Below, piece after piece: positions 1-7,429 of a DNA stretch of 64,000 bases. The notes under the pieces are model-generated. The model did no database searches. It saw only the letters and a program-made list of their open reading frames with translations, and was not told where the DNA came from. Source of the DNA: Daejeonella rubra. GTDB lineage: Bacteria > Bacteroidota > Bacteroidia > Sphingobacteriales > Sphingobacteriaceae. Location of the stretch: the NCBI RefSeq assembly GCF_900103545.1, contig NZ_FNHH01000006.1:138132-202131 (forward strand), written 5' to 3'. The position numbers and the translations under genes are program-made. The number at the start of each line of letters is the position of its first letter. Positions within the stretch are counted from its first letter, which is position 1.

Positions 1-380
1 ACGCGGGTATCCTGCATGGATGCCGATGAAATACTATTAGGATCTATCTTATCTGATGATGCAGAAGTATAATGATCAACGCCAATTTCAAATGTGAATG
101 TATTTTTTTTACCCCATTTATTGAATTTTGAGATCTGAAGATCAAATGTATTTGCGATGTCACTTAGTTTTTCAGTTCCAATTCCTCCCGTAACAGCTGA
201 GTTATTTCCTTCCTGATGGTAGTAGGCTGATACAATATTAACCTCATCTACATGGAGCTTTCTGGACTGGTAATTTGTACTGTCATTTCCTGCGGATTCT
301 GTTCGCTGTGCATTAGTTTGTGAATAGCTGTTTAATATTCCCAGATATAGCACAAAAACGAATAAGTATATTCTTCTCAT
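1..380 (-). CDS. DUF3570 family protein, N-terminal part (runs off the window)
   Basis: Translating the minus strand from the ATG at 378-380 gives an open frame to the window edge (about 126 codons). It starts with a Sec-type signal peptide (MRRIYLFVFVLYLGILNSYS) and continues with the pattern SAYYHQEGNNSAVTGGIGT, which I recognise from DUF3570 proteins of Bacteroidota. These are predicted to be exported and beta-rich, possibly outer-membrane barrels; no function is established to my knowledge. It is the last visible gene of the minus-strand operon, 13 bp after the DUF4266 lipoprotein. The C-terminus lies outside the window, so barrel topology cannot be judged. Family assignment is fairly sure; function is unknown. 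Confidence 0.8.
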   Translation of the reverse strand, partial: MRRIYLFVFVLYLGILNSYSQTNAQRTESAGNDSTNYQSRKLHVDEVNIVSAYYHQEGNNSAVTGGIGTEKLSDIANTFDLQISKFNKWGKKNTFTFEIGVDHYTSASSDKIDPNSISSASMQDTR

Positions 381-393
381 TTTCTTTCAAAAA

Positions 394-633
394 TTAATTA
401 CATCCGCAGCCACCGCCACTTTTGCCTCCATTTGCACCTGAGGCACCCTCTCGGTATAGTTGGAAACTTTGCTCAAACTTTTGGACCTTTCTGGATGTTA
501 ATGCCATCTCCGAATCGTTCAATTTGTTCTTCTGATAGGATTTGACTGTACTGCATGAACATAAGATGCTGATACCAGTAATCCCAAGAAGAAAGACTCT
601 TGTTAATTTGTTTAATGATTTCATTTTATTCAT
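394..633 (-). CDS. DUF4266 small lipoprotein with Gly-rich CGCN tail
   Basis: A 79-residue protein with a lipoprotein signal: hydrophobic segment LLGITGISIL, then a lipobox-like ILCSC. The mature part is only about 50 residues. It has a conserved-looking block (MALTSRKVQKFEQSFQLYRE) and ends in a glycine/serine-rich stretch closing with CGCN. This is the DUF4266 layout, a family that co-occurs with DUF3570, ApbE and thioredoxin genes. Its start overlaps the end of the ApbE gene by 8 bp, implying translational coupling. The tail cysteines could be a thiol pair for the neighbouring thioredoxin, a metal site or a modification site; this is inference. I see no canonical SGAT-type flavinylation motif. 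Confidence 0.85.
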   Translation of the reverse strand: MNKMKSLNKLTRVFLLGITGISILCSCSTVKSYQKNKLNDSEMALTSRKVQKFEQSFQLYREGASGANGGKSGGGCGCN

Positions 634-1561
634 TTATAATAATGTTTTTAGAAGTATAAAGTTTGTCATGATCATCTATGATCACACATTCCACGTGGTG
701 AAGCTGGTTTATAAGGTTTAATCCGACTTTGACACCCATAACAACGACTGGAGTTGCTAAAGCATCCGCAAGTTCTGCACTTGGGCATATAATACTGACA
801 CTTTTTATTCCGCTCACTGGTAAGCCTGTTTTAGGATCAATAGTATGGGAGTATCGTTTGCCATCGATGATCACAAACTTTTCATAATTGCCAGAAGTAG
901 CAATGGCCATATTACTGATATTTAAAGAAGAAAATGGACGGAAACTCTGGTCAGGGTCTGCAATTCCAATGGTCCAGGCTGATCCATTTAACTGTTCTCC
1001 CCATGTAGTCAGGTCACCGGCAGCATTTACAATCCCACTTTTAATACCCATGTTTTGAAGTATCTGTTTGGCCTTATCTGCCGCATATCCTTTGCCAATA
1101 CCTCCAAAACCAATTCGCATTCCCTTGTTTTTCAGCATGACCGTGCCATCCTCTTCATTGATCAGAACATGCCGATAATTGATCAAATCCACAGTTTTTA
1201 AGGCAGTCTCTTTATCTGGCAGGCTGGTCATGTTCAGGTCAAAGTTCCACAGACTTTTATCGATAGAGCCATAGGTGATGTCAAAAGCACCATCTGTAAT
1301 TGCTGATATCTTATTGGCCCTGCTGATCAGAAGTAGTACTTCTCTGTCAATTTTTAAAGGCTTAATTCCAGCTAGACTGTTGATTTCATTGGCCTGACTG
1401 CTTTCTTTAAATGTAGAAAGTAATTCTTCGATTCTTTTTACTTCAGCAATTGCCAGATCAATAGCCTGATTTCCGATTACTTTGTTCTCAGCGATAACAG
1501 TGAACTCAAAACGGTTACCCATTAATTTAAGAACCCTATTGCACAATTCCTGAGAATACAT
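626..1561 (-). CDS. apbE: FAD:protein FMN transferase (ApbE family)
   Basis: The 311-residue protein carries ApbE hallmarks: GGIGKGYAADKA near residue 155, NAAGDLTTWG near 180, SHTIDPKTGLPV near 235 and the C-terminal DALATPVVVMG. ApbE enzymes move FMN from FAD to a Thr or Ser of a target protein, normally in extracytoplasmic redox proteins. Here the N-terminus (MYSQELCNRVLKLMGNRF) has no signal peptide, and the codon just before the ATG is a stop in frame, so none has been missed by start choice. It lies 5 bp after the thioredoxin gene and overlaps the DUF4266 gene. The likely substrate is a partner in this operon or one made elsewhere; no target motif is obvious here. Confidence 0.92.
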   Translation of the reverse strand: MYSQELCNRVLKLMGNRFEFTVIAENKVIGNQAIDLAIAEVKRIEELLSTFKESSQANEINSLAGIKPLKIDREVLLLISRANKISAITDGAFDITYGSIDKSLWNFDLNMTSLPDKETALKTVDLINYRHVLINEEDGTVMLKNKGMRIGFGGIGKGYAADKAKQILQNMGIKSGIVNAAGDLTTWGEQLNGSAWTIGIADPDQSFRPFSSLNISNMAIATSGNYEKFVIIDGKRYSHTIDPKTGLPVSGIKSVSIICPSAELADALATPVVVMGVKVGLNLINQLHHVECVIIDDHDKLYTSKNIIINE

Positions 1562-1566
1562 TTATA

Positions 1567-2001
1567 TTATTTCTTTTGACTGAGAGCCTCTAGTTGCTTA
1601 ACGAACTGAGCAGCATTTTCCTTCGGAAGACCATCCCATGTTTTTAAAATCTTACCCTCGCTATTCACAAGCAATGTAAAAGGGAATTTTCCATCATTAT
1701 TATAGCGCTCGGCAAGGGTTTCATTTAGCTTAACCTGAGCTTCAGGAAGCTTGTTTTTCTTTTGTCTTGGAAAATCAGCGCGGACAAGCAGCAGATTTTC
1801 TGAAGCAAATTTCTCAAATACCTCAGTAACGAAGATTTCATTTTTAAGCCTGATACATGGGCCACACCAATCAGATCCTGAAAAATTTATCAGAATTAAT
1901 TTATTTGATGATTTTGCAATTTTTGCAGTTTCATTGAAATTGCCCGACCAGATAGCTGGAGGAGTAAGAAAACTGATAAATAATAAAAATATAAATTTCA
2001 T
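1567..2001 (-). CDS. Thioredoxin-like protein, exported
   Basis: A 144-residue protein with an N-terminal hydrophobic signal (MKFIFLLFISFLTPPAIWSG) and a thioredoxin fold with active site WCGPC in SDWCGPCIRL near residues 45-55. The later FPFTLLVNSEGKILKTW segment contains the expected cis-Pro and strand. It should act in the periplasm as a thiol oxidoreductase. It begins with an ATGA overlap with the Rieske gene upstream and sits 5 bp before apbE, so the five minus-strand genes look like one transcript. A plausible client is the CGCN-tailed DUF4266 lipoprotein encoded two genes downstream; that is inference from gene order only. Confidence 0.9.
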   Translation of the reverse strand: MKFIFLLFISFLTPPAIWSGNFNETAKIAKSSNKLILINFSGSDWCGPCIRLKNEIFVTEVFEKFASENLLLVRADFPRQKKNKLPEAQVKLNETLAERYNNDGKFPFTLLVNSEGKILKTWDGLPKENAAQFVKQLEALSQKK

Positions 2002-2423
2002 GAGTACACTCTTAAAATGGTTCCTGTTAATTCTGTTTTGTAAACACTCAATGATCGGCTTGCCGGGCCATTACTTACAGTTCCCCCTTCTGAAAAAGTG
2101 GCACCGTGATTACTGCAACAAATTCTGCTGTTTGAAGACTGGTAAGTTAAGCTATAATTTTCGTGCGTACATGATCTTTGGACTGCAATAAAATTACCAG
2201 TGCTTTTTCTAACGACAATTACATCATTTGAAATTAAAAACCCATCATTATTTAGTAATGAAGCATTTGCTGAAGCATTCAGATCCAAGGTGAAATTAAC
2301 ATTTACCGGACCACTTAGTACGGAAGATGGACCTTCCTCGCTTTTGGCACATCCTGCACAGTTTAGTAAAGTAAAACTTGCTGCACTAATTCCCAAACCT
2401 GCTAGAAATTCTTTTCTATCCAT
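1998..2423 (-). CDS. Rieske (2Fe-2S) domain lipoprotein-like protein
   Basis: The 141-residue protein starts with a signal (MDRKEFLAGLGISAASFTLL) running into NCAGC, so a lipidated cysteine near residue 22 or 25 is likely. The C-terminal half holds the Rieske ligand pair C-x-H (SCTHENYSL) and C-x-x-H (CCSNHGATF), spaced as expected for a 2Fe-2S cluster. The protein is short, one Rieske domain with no catalytic partner, so it is best read as an electron carrier at the envelope. It is the first gene of the minus-strand operon and overlaps the thioredoxin gene by 4 bp. Its exact electron partners are unknown. Confidence 0.88.
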   Translation of the reverse strand: MDRKEFLAGLGISAASFTLLNCAGCAKSEEGPSSVLSGPVNVNFTLDLNASANASLLNNDGFLISNDVIVVRKSTGNFIAVQRSCTHENYSLTYQSSNSRICCSNHGATFSEGGTVSNGPASRSLSVYKTELTGTILRVYS

Positions 2424-2729
2424 ACTATTAAAAAAAATGATTCGAATTTATTTTACTAAATTATATGTCTGTTTCACCAGAATAAAAGAAAATTTAATTC
2501 TAAAAATCGTTCTAAACTATTACGAATGTTTTGTCGAAGTTATTTTTTGATTATGAAGGGAAGATGAAGAAATGATAACTATAAGTGGAAATGGCAATTT
2601 TGAAATGATCATCGGTTGTCTATGCTATGTTGTGTGTCTAAGAATTGTCTTATTCTCTGATCACTAATTCAGGTGAACTAATTATAATCCATATTTGTAT
2701 TAATAAAACCAGGAATTGTTAGAAATATC
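2424..2729. promoter_or_regulatory. Divergent intergenic region (306 bp)
   Basis: This AT-rich gap separates the minus-strand redox operon from the plus-strand arsenosugar cluster, so promoters for both should lie here. I found no full Bacteroidota-type -33/-7 pair (TTG and TAnnTTTG); CATATTTG around 2690-2697 is a one-mismatch -7 candidate for the plus strand. No convincing terminator, repeat or small gene is seen. Confidence 0.4.
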
Positions 2730-3458
2730 ATGTTTGATATAAATATTAGCAACAATATGAGCTTTATCCAGCTTTCTGTTAACTTTTTAAATTCGATTAA
2801 AGGGCTATCAAAAATTGGGATGGAAAGCGAAAGTTATGCAGAAATACTAAAGTCAGCTGATCCTGATGAACTGGAATCAGAGCTAAGTACAGATAATAAA
2901 CGGCTGGCATTCTGGTTAAACATTTATAATGCATACGTTCAGTTAGTACTTCGGCAGAAGCCGGAATTGTATATCAGGAGAAGTTCTTTTTTTTCCAGTA
3001 AACAAATATGGATAGCAGGTAAGAGGATCAGTCTGGATCTTATTGAGCACGGGATTCTTCGCCGATCTAAATTTAAATACAGTATGGGATACCTAAATAG
3101 ATTTTTCCCATCTGCATTTGAAACAAGATTCCGTTTAAAACAGGTAGACTACCGTATTCATTTTGCTCTGAATTGCGGAGCAAAGAGCTGTCCGATAATT
3201 GTCGCTTATGATTCTGATAAAATCTATGAGCAATTGAATGCTGCAACAAGAGACTATTTATCGAATGAAGTAAATTATGATGCGGCTTTAAATTATGCAG
3301 AATTACCCGCTTTGTTTTTATGGTTCAGGAATGATTTTGGAGGAGGTGATGGAATTAACAAGATTCTGAAGCGATACAGTGTCATAACTAATGAGAGGGA
3401 ACCTGAATTGCACTATAAGAAATACGATTGGAGTTTATATCTTGACAACATTAAATAG
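2730..3458 (+). CDS. DUF547 domain-containing protein
   Basis: A 242-residue protein with the DUF547 signatures LAFWLNIYNAYV near residues 60-70, DLIEHGILR near 100 and HFALNCGAKSCPII near 145. The conserved Cys and His within this last motif recall a cysteine-protease/transglutaminase-like fold, but no reaction has been established for the family to my knowledge. No signal peptide is visible. It ends 6 bp before the AhpD-like gene and so is transcribed with the arsenosugar genes, an arrangement I have seen in other Bacteroidota. Its part in that pathway is unknown. Confidence 0.85.
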   Translation: MFDINISNNMSFIQLSVNFLNSIKGLSKIGMESESYAEILKSADPDELESELSTDNKRLAFWLNIYNAYVQLVLRQKPELYIRRSSFFSSKQIWIAGKRISLDLIEHGILRRSKFKYSMGYLNRFFPSAFETRFRLKQVDYRIHFALNCGAKSCPIIVAYDSDKIYEQLNAATRDYLSNEVNYDAALNYAELPALFLWFRNDFGGGDGINKILKRYSVITNEREPELHYKKYDWSLYLDNIK

Positions 3459-3464
3459 AATAGT

Positions 3465-3800
3465 ATGGATAATCATTATTATAATGCAAAAGACCTGAGT
3501 AAATTTGGAAACATCGCCGAATACCAGAAAGAACTTGCAGATAAATTCTTCTCCTATTATGGTGAAGTATTTAAGGACAGCCATTTAACGGCAAAGGAAA
3601 AATCTCTGATTGCCCTTGCCGTTGCACATGCAGTTCAATGTCCTTATTGTATTGATGCATATAGCAGTGATGCTTTTGAAAAGGGCTACAGTGAGGCGCA
3701 GATGATGGAAGCTGTTCACGTAGCATCTGCTATTAAAGGCGGTGCAGTACTTGTTCATGGTGTTCAAATGATGAATAAGGTCAAAGAAATAGGGATGTAA
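3465..3800 (+). CDS. Arsenosugar-associated AhpD/carboxymuconolactone decarboxylase-like protein
   Basis: The 111-residue protein belongs to the AhpD/CMD alpha-helical family. It has the peroxidatic-type motif HAVQCPYCIDAY (CxxC, with the following Asp/Ala segment) near residues 50-62 and LTAKEKSLIALAVA before it. A subfamily of these proteins always sits beside the ArsS radical SAM enzyme, and in some species one cysteine is selenocysteine; here both are encoded as ordinary cysteines. The ArsS gene follows after 8 bp. It probably provides a thiol/redox function in arsenosugar formation, but the exact step is not known. Confidence 0.88.
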   Translation: MDNHYYNAKDLSKFGNIAEYQKELADKFFSYYGEVFKDSHLTAKEKSLIALAVAHAVQCPYCIDAYSSDAFEKGYSEAQMMEAVHVASAIKGGAVLVHGVQMMNKVKEIGM

Positions 3801-3808
3801 TATAATTT

Positions 3809-4867
3809 ATGATCAAATCTCTCAAAGTTTTACAACACCCGCTTTCGGATTCTCTAAATCAGCTTGCTCTGCTTGAGTCTGAAAGAGATAGCTCTCAGTC
3901 ATCTTTTAAGTCTAAGCTGGAGGAATTTGGACTGTTTCCGCTGAAAACTTCAGCTATGGAAATTTTCCAGATTAACATGGGTAAAATGTGTAATCAGGCA
4001 TGCAGGCACTGTCATGTTGATGCCGGCCCGGATCGCAAAGAGATCATGAGCAGGCAAACCATGCAATTATGCCTTAAGGTGCTGAAAAATACAGAAGATA
4101 TCAGAACCGTGGATCTGACAGGAGGTGCACCGGAGCTGAACCCTGATTTTCGCTGGTTTGTAGAAGAAATTAAAAAATTGGGTAAGCATATCATTGTGCG
4201 CTGCAACCTGACCATTATCCTGGCTAATAAGAGGTTTAACGACCTTCCGGATTTCTTTAAACTGCATCATGTTGAGGTTGTTTCATCCTTACCAGGTTTT
4301 ACACAGGATCGGACGGACCGCCAAAGAGGTGATGGGGTTTTTGAAGATTCTGTAAAAGCCCTGCAAATGTTAAATTCAGTCGGATATGGACAGGAGGGAA
4401 GCGGATTGGTCTTGAATCTGGTTTATAATCCAGCTGGAGCTTTTCTCCCACCTTCACAAATGGCTTTGGAAAAAGAATATAAAATGGAGCTGTCTTCACG
4501 TTATTCTATTGTATTCAATCAGCTTTTTACCATTACCAATATGCCCATCAGCAGGTATCTCGACTATTTATTGACTTCAGGGAACTATGAAAGGTATATG
4601 GATAAACTGATCTTAGCATTTAATCCCGAAACTGTGAATAATCTGATGTGCCGGAATACGCTATCTGTTGGCTGGGACGGTTACCTCTATGATTGTGATT
4701 TTAACCAGATGCTTGATCTTAAAGTGTCTTCTGCAAAATCTCAGCACCTCTCTGAGTTTGATGCGGATGTACTGAATGAACGAAAAATTGTTATTAAACA
4801 ACATTGTTATGGATGTACTGCCGGTTCTGGCTCAAGTTGTGGAGGAAGTCTTACAGACCAGGTATGA
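3809..4867 (+). CDS. arsS: Arsenosugar biosynthesis radical SAM protein ArsS
   Basis: A 352-residue radical SAM enzyme. The 4Fe-4S binding motif CxxxCxxC appears in GKMCNQACRHCHVDAGPD near residues 55-75. The C-terminal cysteine-rich domain ends with HCYGCTAGSGSSCGGSL, typical of the rSAM/Cys-rich ArsS family. ArsS is thought to join a 5'-deoxyadenosyl group from SAM to methylated arsenic, starting dimethylarsinoyl-sugar synthesis. It overlaps the next gene by 4 bp (ATGA) and follows the AhpD-like gene by 8 bp. No arsM methyltransferase is in the window, so methylated arsenic must come from elsewhere in the genome or from outside. Confidence 0.93.
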   Translation: MIKSLKVLQHPLSDSLNQLALLESERDSSQSSFKSKLEEFGLFPLKTSAMEIFQINMGKMCNQACRHCHVDAGPDRKEIMSRQTMQLCLKVLKNTEDIRTVDLTGGAPELNPDFRWFVEEIKKLGKHIIVRCNLTIILANKRFNDLPDFFKLHHVEVVSSLPGFTQDRTDRQRGDGVFEDSVKALQMLNSVGYGQEGSGLVLNLVYNPAGAFLPPSQMALEKEYKMELSSRYSIVFNQLFTITNMPISRYLDYLLTSGNYERYMDKLILAFNPETVNNLMCRNTLSVGWDGYLYDCDFNQMLDLKVSSAKSQHLSEFDADVLNERKIVIKQHCYGCTAGSGSSCGGSLTDQV

Positions 4868-5472
4868 AAACCAATGATATTACTGCTTTAATCATCTTTG
4901 TTAGAAATCCCGTTTCTGGAAAGGTAAAAACCCGTCTTGCCAAAGATATTGGCGATGAAAAGGCCCTGAAAGTTTACCATTTACTGCTTGAACATACTCT
5001 AAACATTACGCAGCCATTAAATTGCAGCAAATTTGTCTATTATGCTGATGAAGTATATGATCAGGATATCTGGGATAGTCCGGGCTATATAAAACGTATG
5101 CAAAAAGGCAATGACCTTGGTGAACGGATGTATAATTCAATGAAGGAGGCCTTTGATGCAGGTTTCAAGAAGGTATTGATAGTCGGCAGTGATTGTCTTC
5201 AGCTTAAAACTGAAATCCTGGAAGAGGCTATATTAATGCTTGACCAGAATACTGCGGTTTTAGGACCTGCAATTGATGGAGGATATTATTTACTGGCACT
5301 AACTAGTCTTATTCCGGATCTGTTTTACAATAAAGCCTGGAGTACAGATCAGGTTGCAAAACAAACCATAGCTGATTTGATCAGACTAGGTATTACATAT
5401 GATTTGCTGGAAGAACTAAATGATATTGACGATGCTTCTGATCTGGAAGATAGTTTGATAATTAATTGGTAA
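4864..5472 (+). CDS. DUF2064/TIGR04282-type arsenosugar biosynthesis glycosyltransferase-like protein
   Basis: The start is placed at the ATG overlapping the arsS stop (ATGA), giving 202 residues. The frame is open further upstream, but that would run deep into arsS. The protein has the nucleotidyltransferase/GT-A fold pattern ALIIFVRNPVSGKVKTRLA at residues 7-25, then VLIVGSDCLQL near 110 and GPAIDGGYYLLAL near 140. This family is named for its link with ArsS and is proposed to act on the sugar part of the arsenosugar. It ends 8 bp from the convergent hydroxylase gene with no clear terminator between them. Confidence 0.88.
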   Translation: MKTNDITALIIFVRNPVSGKVKTRLAKDIGDEKALKVYHLLLEHTLNITQPLNCSKFVYYADEVYDQDIWDSPGYIKRMQKGNDLGERMYNSMKEAFDAGFKKVLIVGSDCLQLKTEILEEAILMLDQNTAVLGPAIDGGYYLLALTSLIPDLFYNKAWSTDQVAKQTIADLIRLGITYDLLEELNDIDDASDLEDSLIINW

Positions 5473-5480
5473 TCAATTAT

Positions 5481-6128
5481 TTATAATTTACCATTTTTCG
5501 GAACAGTATTAAACATGATATCCCAAAAGGGAGTACTCACTCCATATCCTTTATCATGATAACGATAATGATGCAGGTGGTGATTTCTCCATAATCCTTT
5601 AAATATTTTGGGTGGAGCAAATGTATGAATAGCATAGTGCATTGAAACATAGATCAAATATCCTGTGATGAAACCGGGGAAAAAGATAAAGCTGTAATTA
5701 ATGGTTCCGGTTAAGAGGTAAGAAATTCCGGCGAAGATGCCAAAGACAATACTGCCAATCAATATACTCGGAACCGGTGGCATGAAAAGGCGTTCGGTAT
5801 CCCGTGGAAATTCATGATGATTGCCATGGAAGATGTAAACAAGTCTTTTCCCCCATTGACTGCCCGGATTAAGATGAAAAAGGTAACGATGAGCTAAATA
5901 TTCAAAAAGTGTCCAGCTTATCATGGCAATAAGGAATAATACGGCTATGAAAACCAAAGAAAATTCGGGTAGTTTGGAACCATAATAAATCATAGCGGAG
6001 CAAACTGGAATATAGATAGAATAGATTATCCATGGTTTTGTTTTAGTCAGACTTTCCATCTGATCATTCTTGAAAATTCTTGCCTGACCTTTGTTTTTAA
6101 TTTTTAAGCTATCCATAATAACTATCAT
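5481..6128 (-). CDS. Fatty-acid hydroxylase / sterol desaturase superfamily membrane protein
   Basis: A 215-residue membrane protein with the histidine clusters of non-haem di-iron hydroxylases: HRYLFH (about residue 95), HGNHH (about 117), HYAIH (about 173) and RNHHLHHYRYH (about 190). Four hydrophobic helices surround them. The size and the final HHLHHYRYHDKGYGVS pattern resemble fatty-acid 2-hydroxylases of the Scs7/FA2H type, which would fit alpha-hydroxylated sphingolipid acyl chains found in Sphingobacteriaceae. A second in-frame ATG at 6116 may be the true start. It stands alone, convergent with the arsenosugar genes. Substrate is inferred. Confidence 0.85.
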   Translation of the reverse strand: MIVIMDSLKIKNKGQARIFKNDQMESLTKTKPWIIYSIYIPVCSAMIYYGSKLPEFSLVFIAVLFLIAMISWTLFEYLAHRYLFHLNPGSQWGKRLVYIFHGNHHEFPRDTERLFMPPVPSILIGSIVFGIFAGISYLLTGTINYSFIFFPGFITGYLIYVSMHYAIHTFAPPKIFKGLWRNHHLHHYRYHDKGYGVSTPFWDIMFNTVPKNGKL

Positions 6129-6224
6129 TTTTGTTTATCGATCAATGTGATTTGATGTTATGAAGTCATTATTATATATCAATGATAAGTGCTGAAAATC
6201 TATTTATTTATGTTGTTTTTATTT

Positions 6225-6262
6225 GCACTTATTGAATTAAAATAGGTGCTTTATTATTTTTT
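6225..6262 (+). terminator. Possible hairpin plus T-run in the leader of the stress operon
   Basis: Arms GCACTTATT (6225-6233) and AATAGGTGC (6241-6249) pair over 9 bp with one G-T and a 7-nt loop. They are followed on the plus strand by TTTATTATTTTTT. It looks like an intrinsic terminator but has no plus-strand gene upstream, so it may be a leader attenuator for the gene at 6413 or chance in AT-rich DNA. Confidence 0.35.
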
Positions 6263-6412
6263 CGGATGAATATTTGAAAAATTTCAACCTCGATTAAAAT
6301 CTTAAACTTAATAAGTACCTGCCAATTTCAGACTAACAGGAATCAGGGGATGGCTTGATTATGATCATGGTATTCACATATTTTCATTCCTATTTTTAGC
6401 AAAAATTGAGCA

Positions 6413-7252
6413 ATGAAAATGATCTTATTAGCGGTAAACGCACTTAATCCTGATAAAGGCTCTTATGAATTTGCGTGTTATCTGGGGCGACTATCAAAAT
6501 CTAAAGTGTATGGGATATTTCTGAATGGCTCAGAGGTGGATGAAAAACTTATTTTAATTAAAAAGGAAGGCGCATTTGCAACCCATTCAGGAAGTGAGGA
6601 TCATTCTGACTTATATATCACCAAAAAGGAAACAATTAAGAATAACATTCACCTTTTCAAAGAAGGATGTATCAGTAATGAGGTCTGCAATGATGTATAT
6701 TCAGATCATGAAGTTTCTGTAGATGATCTGATCAATGAAAGCCGTTTTGCAGATATGATCGTTGTGGATGCAGCTCTCTCCCTTGGGAGTGTACCTTCAA
6801 CCGCGCCATCTGAAATTGTAAAGGATATTCTTAAAAAAGCAAATTGTCCTGTAATTATTTCGCCACTTTCATTTGATGGAATTGAAGAGCTTATTTTTAC
6901 TTATAACGGCTCGCTATCTTCTGTGTTCGCCATTAAACAATTTACCTATCTGTTTCCTGAGTATTTTGATAAAAGAGTTACTGTGGTTCAGGTAAATAAG
7001 GATGGAATTTGGCCTTATAAGGATAAAGAAAAGCTTAAGGAATGGCTTAAAAATCATTATTCAGATCTGCATTTTCTTGCACTTGAAGGAAATACTGAAA
7101 GTGAACTGATGAGTTTTCTTTTCAGGCGAGAGAATATGTTCATTGTAATGGGTGCGTATAGCAGAAATGCCCTTTCTCAGTTCTTTAGCGAAAGTACCGC
7201 TGAAATATTAATTAAAACATTGACGCAGCCCATTTTCATTTCACACCATTGA
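6413..7252 (+). CDS. Universal stress protein-like, tandem domain, degenerate nucleotide site
   Basis: The 279-residue protein has the Usp layout: MILLAVNALNPDKGSYEFACYLGRLS at the start, ADMIVVDA near residue 120, and a second weaker domain from about 150 ending in FIVMGAYSRNALSQFFSESTAEIL. The usual ATP-binding loop G-2X-G-9X-G(S/T) is not intact in either half, so it may not bind ATP in the standard way. It opens a group of three plus-strand genes (Usp, baeRF-like, Usp). The function is probably stress-related by family and context; the partner is unknown. Confidence 0.8.
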   Translation: MKMILLAVNALNPDKGSYEFACYLGRLSKSKVYGIFLNGSEVDEKLILIKKEGAFATHSGSEDHSDLYITKKETIKNNIHLFKEGCISNEVCNDVYSDHEVSVDDLINESRFADMIVVDAALSLGSVPSTAPSEIVKDILKKANCPVIISPLSFDGIEELIFTYNGSLSSVFAIKQFTYLFPEYFDKRVTVVQVNKDGIWPYKDKEKLKEWLKNHYSDLHFLALEGNTESELMSFLFRRENMFIVMGAYSRNALSQFFSESTAEILIKTLTQPIFISHH

Positions 7253-7429
7253 ATTTCTATAAAAGAGATCCGACGCCCTGTATTTCATTTTTAGTTTGGA
7301 CGCAAAGTCCAGGCAGAAATTGCATGATCAATATTGATCAATACGCTGAAATTAATCATTCACTCTTATGACGAATATCATAGTTGTCCGATGCTTCTCA
7401 ATTTAAATTTATCAAGTAAAGTAATTAAA

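Noticed and set aside
1751..2191. 146-codon plus-strand frame opposite the thioredoxin and Rieske genes
   Set aside because: It runs antisense to two clearly real genes, and its translation has no recognisable domain.
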